DNA of 64,000 bases from the NCBI GenBank assembly GCA_963580285.1, contig OY757026.1, positions 80,765,817 through 80,829,816 on the forward strand, given 5' to 3'. The stretch's first letter is position 1. Each line of letters starts with the position of its first letter. This DNA comes from Lucinisca nassula (Eukaryota; Mollusca; Bivalvia; Lucinida; Lucinidae). Of the stretch, positions 57,660-64,000 are shown one piece after another. The position numbers and the translations under genes were made by a program. The notes under the pieces were generated by a model, which was not told the DNA's origin, did not search any database, and saw only the letters and a list, made by a program, of their open reading frames with translations.

Positions 57660-58195
57660 GAGTCCGTAATGAACACTCCTGTTACCCCACCTTATAAAGA
57701 AAACTGTGGGATTTACAGGGTCTTACATTATTTTCCTTATTTTTGTTCACAACAAAGATTGTGCGTAATCCTTAGACCCACCTCAATAAGGCGGGTCTAG
57801 CTAAAACACAAACTCTTATGTTTGTAGCAGAAATAAGAAAAACATTAAGAAAACACGCCTATACAAATACATTGTAAATTGTACCACCAAAATATGACTA
57901 TTTTCAGATGAAAAAAATCTGAATTTTTTCTTATTTATGCGCTAAAATCTAGATTGTGGGTACTCGTTAGAACCTCCTAATCTTTGTTATTTTTTCTTAT
58001 TTCTGCTCAAAAATATAGATTGTGGGTACACATTAGAACCGCCTCATGGAGGCGGTGCTAACGTGTACCCACACTCTATATTTCAGAGCACAAATAAGAA
58101 AAATAATGTTTACCCCTGCAAACCACCGTTTTACTATATAACAGTGGGGTTCAGGGGGGTCAAACCCATATAGGCGTGTTTTCGTGACGCATCTT
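57660..58195. mobile_element. Two P-family MITE copies in series
   Basis: First about 57672-57845 with ACCCACCTCAATAAGGCGGGT; second 57845-58195 with ACCGCCTCATGGAGGCGGT and GGCGTGTTTTCGTGACG. Lies just beyond the donor of the tentative exon at 58272. Confidence 0.8.
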
Positions 58196-58271
58196 CTTCG
58201 GAACATTATCAGTTTTGGAACAGAATGCATTATGTTATGTAACATGCGTCTTCCTAATGGCACAATCTTAC

Positions 58272-58328
58272 CGTGCTTGGGCGAGGCGGAGTAACCAGTT
58301 GCCCCCGGGTTATATCATAAATCCACAT
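58272..58328 (-). CDS. Tentative first coding exon of the ligand-gated channel
   Basis: Read on the minus strand, an ATG at 58328 opens 19 codons (MWIYDITRGQLVTPPRPST) that end in ACG followed by GTAAGA, a good donor in phase 0. That phase matches the acceptor of the next exon at 38380. An in-frame TAA lies directly before the ATG, so translation would start here unless a different exon is used. The Pro-rich end followed by the VKVEIVVQFFKVG segment of the next exon is a believable receptor N-terminus. Against it: no hydrophobic signal peptide is encoded, the intron would be about 20 kb, and the exon is short. A different signal-peptide exon could lie outside the window or be too short to recognise. 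Confidence 0.4.
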
Positions 58329-58760
58329 TTAGCTAAACAGTCCGTTTTATTTCCTTTCAGACGCTCCAAAATGTATGTTCTTTCTCCCTTGTAATATGCA
58401 TGTTCCTAAAGATGTTGCAATGTATAGCATATGAAACGGAAGATTGAACGGGATAATTGGTTTTACAAAATTACTTGCGATTGATAATAGCGATTTTGGC
58501 ATTTAGTCTATAAGATATCTATCACAAAACGTAAGTACTGAATGCCGTTTTAGTTTTTTGGTGCCAGGCATCGATATAAAACAGACCAACAGATACCTTG
58601 GTGACATATGAGAAGAGTCCAAAAAGGTTGAGGTTTATATGCATTGTACTGTTAATTTTTAAATACAGTGCACAATTACCTCAATGAATAGTGTCGGTTT
58701 TTTTTCAGACAGTCTATATTATATTCCGATCTCCTATTTAAAGTGCTTTGAACAACTTCG

Positions 58761-59215
58761 ACACCGGAAGCTTGGAATATTGTCACAACTATTGCCGTGC
58801 GGTAATGTGGACGATCTGATGTGCTATTGCCCGACACCGGAAGCTTTGAATATTGTCACAATTATTGCCCCGAGGTAATGTGGACGATCTGATGTGCTAT
58901 TGCCCGACATCGGAAGCTTGGAATATTGTCACAACTATTGCCCTGAGGTAATGTGGACGATCTGATGTGCTTTTGCCCGACACCGGAAGCATGGAATATT
59001 GTCACAACTATTGCCCTGAGGTAATGTGGACGATCTGATGTGCTTTTGCCCGACACCGGAAGCTTGGAATATTGTCACAACTATTGCCCTGAGGTAATGT
59101 GGACGATGTGATGTGCTATTGCCCGACATCGGAGGCTTGGAATTTTGTCACGACTATTGCCCCGAGGTAATGTTGACGATCTGATGTGCTATTGCCCGAC
59201 ACTGGAAGCTTGGAA
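58761..59215 (+). repeat. 73-bp tandem array, six full units
   Basis: ACACCGGAAGC-type unit starts at 58761, 58834, 58907, 58980, 59053, 59126 and 59199 (partial), exactly 73 bp apart. Each unit has TTGGAATATTGTCACAAC and GTAATGTGGACGATCTGATG. Confidence 0.95.
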
Positions 59216-59639
59216 TATAGGACGACCTGATGCACTACTATTGTCTGAGGCCGTCCTGATGCACCACCAATCGCAAGTAATTTTGTAAAACAAGTTACCG
59301 TTCCATATACTTCTGATGGCAACATCTCTAGGAAAATGCATTGCACACGACCTGAAGTGGCAACATCTCTAGGAACATGCATATCACATGGCCTAGGGCA
59401 TGAGGTGTGATATGCCATTTTTTTTTTTGTCTGAAATTATTTTTTCTTGTTTCTGCTCCAAACGTAGGTTGAAGGTGCTCGTTTCAACCATTCAGTTTAC
59501 GAAATTAAATGAATAAATTTCATCGAATAAACTGATCGGTCGAAAGACAGTTATGTGTCCGCCTAGATTAATTGATTCAGTAACACAATGATTAGACATC
59601 CAGAATATCTGAATCTACGGGAGACCTTGTTGTTTGAAT

Positions 59640-60150
59640 TTTGTGTTCTCGGGGATGTTAAACTGATGAGTTATGATGCCTTTATGCGAACTGAACAAAT
59701 AATTTGTGTAAATCGTGACGGAAGTAAGGGCGAGGATTGCCGCCACGTCAAATCGATTTAAGCCCACGAGTGAAATTCATTTCTCTGACCCTTCCAAGGC
59801 GGTCCTTCTGTCGCGGTTTATGTTTGCTATGGTTTGTCTTTGAGTGTGTGTATCGCTTATATCTTTTTGGTTTGGATAGCCAAATGGCTATTTTGTGCCT
59901 TTTGGTTTTCCGCTATTGATGTTTCAATTAGGGTCTTGTTTTATCATGTTTGTGTTTCTTTCCCTTTGGTACTGAACTTTTATGATGGCTTTGGTTCATA
60001 TGATGATAGATATAGGTACAATGTTTTATTCAGCAATACCCCCACCAATGCCTATGACCTCAAGATCAAGGTCACAGACATAGACATGTATCTCGGATTG
60101 GAGCTGTGGGTTAATTGTACCGATTCCTGAGCACTGCCTTCACTTCCATT
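59640..60150 (+). mobile_element. F-family repeat
   Basis: GTGTTCTCGGGGATGTTA to GATTCCTGAGCACTGCC, with an unrelated insert near 59975-60095. Confidence 0.72.
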
Positions 60151-60495
60151 TTTTATAGAAGAAATAAATTATCGGCATTATGATGACGGTTGCACAATAC
60201 GTTTTCATAAGGTGAACATAATTGTGTTTGCATACCCGCAGAAAAGAACAAATGTAAACTACTCAATAACCTTTTAAACTAGAAGAATAGAGAAATACAC
60301 AATTACAGTTGAATCAGTACGAACGTTTGTTTTCATTGCTATTACAGATTGTTTGACACGACACAAGGAAAAATCAACAGCTGTCAAAAGTGAAAATTAT
60401 TAAGGGGAGAGTATACATCTTCAGGGGAAGAAACTCCTCCAAAAGTATTTTGTCTCCCATGTCACTAGGGGGCAAGTCTTAAAGGAACGTCTTAA

Positions 60496-60558
60496 GGGTC
60501 ACTCTCAAAGGAAAGAATTTGCTCCTTAGGAGCAAATTCTTTCCTTTGAGAGTGACCC
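60496..60558. repeat. J-family hairpin, near perfect
   Basis: GGGTCACTCTCAAAGGAAAG pairs with CTTTCCTTTGAGAGTGACCC, about 30-bp arms with almost no loop. Confidence 0.88.
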
Positions 60559-60875
60559 ATTTTCCGTGGGATTGAGTTTATAATAATATATAAGCACATA
60601 CTACATGGATGGTCCGTCGGTAAATCCAACAAAGCTACATTAGAATAATCTAGAGCGCGCAATCGTTGGCACGCCATCGAAAATCTCCATGCCTTTAACA
60701 GAGCCAAATATATCGCTGTTGTCGCACGCCCTGATTGGTGTCATAGAATGTATCTTAATAAGGAACAAGGCTGTATATGGTTTAGTGGTGGGGATCAGAA
60801 TGGTTTCTGAGATATAAGGCCTGAAATGAAATGGAGGGGTGGGTAAAAACAAGCTAACATAGCCCAACAGGAGAA

Positions 60876-61165
60876 ATGTCCAACAAAATAGAATTCAAAC
60901 AAAACTGTCCAAGAATAATACCAAGTAAAAGCCTTTTGAACCAAAAATTAACCAACAAAAATATCTTGAACAGCCCAACAAAATTTTGGACAACCCAACA
61001 AAATTTGGATACCTATCAAAATATATGGACAGACCTAATAAAATTGTGGACAGTTTGGACATATTATGGACAAGAGGTATTGTATGGTAGTTACCAAATG
61101 ATGGATTTACTGTTGGTTTCCCAACAAGTGTTTGATGAACTTAAAATGAATCCAACAAGTACCCG
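60876..61165 (+). repeat. Irregular CCAACAAAATTTTGGAC repeats
   Basis: Loose repeats of CCAACAAAAT and TGGACA at 15-30-bp spacing. The ORF across it has no recognisable domain. Confidence 0.55.
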
Positions 61166-61274
61166 CTCGTAAACACGATCAGATGGACGGACGGAAGCGT
61201 TCACAAAAGCGTGGAGAACCACCGCCTTTTGACGTTCAGTATCGATAACTACTTAAGTTTAAATCGATTCTATG

Positions 61275-61765
61275 GGACCAAAATAGAATTGGACGCAATG
61301 ATCAGGAATCGATACAATCAACCCACAGCTCCTATCAGAGACACCAAAGGGAAAGAAACACAAACATGAAACAACAGACCTAATGGAAACATCAATAGCG
61401 GAAAGACAAAAGGACAGTCACTTTCCCACAAAATGGCCAAATAGGCTAGCCAAAATAAAATAATATAAGCGACACAAACAACCAAAGACAAACCATAACA
61501 AAAAAAGAGCGACAGAAGGACCGCCGGAAACGAATTCCACTGGGGGGCTTAAATCGATTGTACGTGGCCACAATCCTCGTCCTTACTTCCGTCGCGATTT
61601 AGACAAATAATTTGTTCAGTCCGCATGAAGGCCTCCTAACTCATCTGTGCAACATCTCCGTGAACACAAATATTCAAACAATCACAGAGATGAAACAAAG
61701 GTGAGGACTCGACAGCAAGAAACCACTGAAATGCTGGAGCAAAAGAAAACCAACAGTACGACGAC
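61275..61765 (-). mobile_element. F-family repeat
   Basis: GCAATGATCAGGAATCGAT to ACTGAAATGCTGGAGCAAAA, with CAAATAATTTGTTCAGTCC. Confidence 0.78.
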
Positions 61766-62081
61766 TCAACCCTTAATCTAGGTCCTGATATTTTTTACCA
61801 CACACAAGTCTGCCAGCAGCAATACTGTGGCGAGACTGCGTTGTTGACAGTCGCCAGAGCCTTTGCTAGTCGTGTAAGCCACAAGTTATCTTCTCTTTTG
61901 AGCTTGCCCTTTTGTCCTGTTTATACAGATGGTATTTTATTCAGTCCCACGCACTTACAGCTCAGACATTGCAAATATAATAACTTTAGTAGTTCATTGT
62001 TGCTATATTTGTAGGCGACGAACTTTACGCACATCTGTTGTGACGTCTTTCCTTTACCCTTCTGATGCCAATCTCAACCAT

Positions 62082-62358
62082 TACGCAAACACGCCTATAC
62101 AAATACATTGCGACCTTTATCGCTGAAAAAATGAAAATTTTATGATGAAAAATTGTGATATTTTTCTTATTTCTGCTCCAAATATAGATTGTAGGCACTC
62201 GTTAGAACCGCCTCATCGAGGCGGTTCCAACGGGTTCCCACAATCTATAGTTTAGAGCAGAAATAAGAAAAATAAGGTATATCCCCAGAAACCCCACTCT
62301 TACTAAATAAAAGTGGGGTTCAAGGGGGTCAAAATTATATAGGCGTGTTTTCGTGATG
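62082..62358. mobile_element. P-family MITE, best-preserved copy
   Basis: ACGCAAACACGCCTATACAA to TATATAGGCGTGTTTTCGTG, centre AACCGCCTCATCGAGGCGGTT, arms CTCCAAATATAGATTGTAGG / CCACAATCTATAGTTTAGAG. Confidence 0.88.
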
Positions 62359-62399
62359 ACAAATGCTGTCTGCGTTTTTTGTTCGTTAGTTACTTCAAA

Positions 62400-62480
62400 C
62401 GTCATTGTTGCAAACAGCGTGGACCCAGATCAGACTGCTCCTATAGCAGTCTGAACTAGGTCCAAACTGTTTGTCTGTAT
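62400..62480. repeat. H-family hairpin
   Basis: TTGCAAACAGCGTGGACCC ... GGTCCAAACTGTTTGTC around CAGACTGCTCC/ATAGCAGTCTG. Confidence 0.7.
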
Positions 62481-62806
62481 GCAAAAGCAAAAGAATATAT
62501 ATATATTTGAAATGTTTGAGAGAAGATACAACTGACGACAAAACTGTCATCCAAATGCAAATTTGTTTTGGCATCTTAAGGTTTTTGAACACTGTGTATG
62601 AAGGGCACTGATGAAGACCCGTTGGATGAAGCTAGCCTGGTCCTAATAGTGTCGATAATGCAGCTTTGTTCAGTCTTGTAAATGGGTTTTTCATATGATA
62701 ATCCCTGTACAAAAACCTAATATGAATTGCAGTTGACTACCATGCTATAATATTTCATTGTTATACAGCTATAGAAATGCGTAATAAAAGATAATTTGTG
62801 TCACTG

Positions 62807-63725
62807 CGCTTTCCTATCAGATATTATGGTGTCCAGGCGAGCTCCAATGTTGGCCATTATAATATAAGAATCTTATATGGGTGTGAGGGGTGGATGGAAA
62901 AAATCGTCCCGAGGGACACTGTCCGGCATCACGAGGCTTGCCGAGTGATGCCGGACAGTGATCCCGGGGGACGGATTTTTCTATCCACCCCTCACACCCA
63001 TATTGGATTCTTTTTCTTGCATACCTTCCATTTCTATTACGAATTTTTAATGCTGCTGTCCTTTCGGTTACCGACGTCCGCCATTTTGTGATGACACAAC
63101 AGGAATGTTTAGTTACGTCACGCATGACGACGCCGCGCAAGAGGTTGTAATCAACAAGTGCATTTATCAAACACGCGATTAAAGGGCCTATTCGATTTGG
63201 GATCGGAATACCAGGGTCAGAACATAAATTTCCATCCCAGGGTAAAATCACGGATTTCCTTGTCTGGTGCGCTTTCCTATCAGATATTATGGTGTCCAGG
63301 CGAGCTCCAATGTTGGCCATTATAATATAAGAATCTTATATGGGTGTGAGGGATGGATTGAAAAATCCGTCCCAAGGGACACTGTCCGGCATCCCGAGGC
63401 TTGCCGAGTGATGCCGACAGTGATCCCGAGGGACGGATTTTTCTATCCACCCCTCACACCCATATTGGATTCTTTTTCTTGCATACCTTCTATTTCTATT
63501 GTGAATTTTAATGCTGCTGTCACTTCGGTTACCGACGTCCGCCATTTTGTGATGACCCAACAGGAATGTTTAGTGACGTCACGCATGACGACGCCGCGCA
63601 AGAGGTTGTAATCAACCAGTGCATTTATCAAACACGCGATTATATTCGATTTGGGGTCGGAACACCAGGGTCAGAACATAAATTTCTATCCCAGGGTAAA
63701 ATCACGGATTTCCTTGTCTGGTGTG
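62807..63725 (+). mobile_element. K-family foldback, 463-bp direct tandem duplicate
   Basis: CGCTTTCCTATCAGATATTA starts at 62807 and again at 63270. Each unit has a GTCCGGCATC hairpin in ACCCATAT arms, GACGTCCGCCATTTTGTGAT and CCCAGGGTAAAATCACGG. A related single copy is at 16470-16895 on the other strand. Confidence 0.85.
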
Positions 63726-64000
63726 CAAGAAATATTAATCTCATTATAAATCTCAAAATCTAAACAGCATGTAGGCCTATTGTGGTTGTTATAAACACAA
63801 GACACTAAAGCCACAATGAAACTCTTTTTGACCAATGAACAAACTCGAGGATATGACTTTTTGTTGCACGGAAATGTTTAATTTATATATATAAACAATG
63901 AACAGGAGATAAATTCCAGACAAACACTCTTGCTTTCGGTCCTGATTTTATATTGTTTATATGCAACTGTTTGAAAAAAAATACCGTTTAATTTGGGAGG

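Larger units (their letters stand above)
38381..58271 (-). other. Receptor intron 1: contents
   Basis: A long intron if the first exon is right. It holds SINE A copies, P-family MITEs, a palindromic minisatellite (39697-39905), (GA)42, tRNA-like SINEs, a CAGCAGGC MITE, an E foldback, the 51021-53512 array element, G MITEs and an F repeat. I see nothing in 38975-39560, 40565-40910, 40975-41640, 42830-43110, 45670-46090, 46680-46970, 47150-47680, 48000-48180, 49600-49920 or 53850-54480. Confidence 0.6.
7639..58328 (-). other. Split gene for a Cys-less pentameric ligand-gated ion channel (gene model)
   Basis: Coding exons in transcript order are 58272-58328 (tentative), 38252-38380, 34285-34479, 20314-20571, then 10459-10614 or 10250-10405, then 7639-7842. 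Seen directly: every internal junction has AG/GT splice sites with a pyrimidine-rich acceptor, every exon is a whole number of codons, and all joins are phase 0. The products line up in the family's order: extracellular beta sandwich, LWNP, FPFD, M1, M2, M3, M4. The product is about 332 residues and would sit in the plasma membrane as a pentamer forming a ligand-gated pore. The ligand cannot be told. There is no vicinal Cys pair in loop C, so it is not a nicotinic alpha-type subunit. Introns total more than 49 kb and are full of transposons. The family call is firm; the first exon and the exact 3' end are less certain. Confidence 0.9.
58329..64000. other. 5' flank of the receptor gene: contents
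   Basis: Holds the 73-bp array, F repeats, a J hairpin, one 148-bp unit, a P MITE, an H hairpin and the duplicated K foldback. Nothing certain is recognised in 58329-58750 (where a promoter would be expected), 59220-59630, 60150-60490, 61765-62080, 62485-62800 and 63730-64000. Confidence 0.6.

Noticed and set aside
58761..59215. CRISPR-like array
   Set aside because: The units are contiguous 73-bp repeats with no unique spacers, in a eukaryotic context.

Overview
The window is AT-rich eukaryotic DNA dominated by mobile and tandem repeats. The likely source is a marine invertebrate, most probably a bivalve mollusc. This rests on a tRNA-headed SINE with a (CTCA)n tail, array-bearing elements ending GGTGAGCTAAAA, many foldback MITEs and a CR1/L2-like LINE. 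The organism is an inference from repeat style; no ribosomal or mitochondrial marker is present. No operon, prokaryotic gene, CRISPR array or virus was seen.

One host gene is visible. It lies on the minus strand and spans about 7639-58328, and no single long ORF reveals it. Five conserved coding segments, each with good splice sites and all in phase 0, encode a pentameric ligand-gated ion channel (Cys-loop/pro-loop superfamily). They are a beta-rich N-terminal segment (38252-38380), the segment with the LWNP and FPFD motifs (34285-34479), the loop C segment leading into M1 (20314-20571), the M1-M2 pore exon (10250-10405) and the M3-M4 exon (7639-7842). A tentative first coding exon is at 58272-58328. 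Together they give about 332 residues, the length of a compact receptor with a very short M3-M4 linker. Both cysteines of the Cys-loop are absent.

The most interesting feature is that the pore exon is present twice in tandem (10459-10614 and 10250-10405). Both copies are 156 bp, intact, in phase 0 and bounded by good splice sites, and only 53 nt separate them. This is the layout expected of mutually exclusive exons that swap the M1-M2 loop and the pore lining, including positions 6' and 13'.

Downstream of the gene, on the plus strand, is a decayed CR1/L2/Rex1-like LINE (2528-7618). Its ORF1 starts with a hydrophobic leader and a 2A-like NPGP motif, followed by an RG-rich stretch, a coiled coil and an RRM-like region. 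Its ORF2 (endonuclease, reverse transcriptase, CCHC) is broken by two frameshifts and one stop. The LINE ends in four TGTTCTA repeats about 20 bp from the receptor stop codon.

The introns are filled as follows. Intron 5 (7843-10249) holds two foldbacks. Intron 4 (10615-20313) holds microsatellites, SINE A copies and F repeats. Intron 3 (20572-34284) holds nested elements with 144-, 167- and 120-bp arrays. Intron 2 (34480-38251) holds a 316-bp-period array and a MITE. Intron 1 (38381-58271) holds a palindromic minisatellite, clusters of palindromic MITEs, SINEs and an array element inserted into a MITE. The 5' flank (58329-64000) holds a 73-bp array and duplicated foldbacks.
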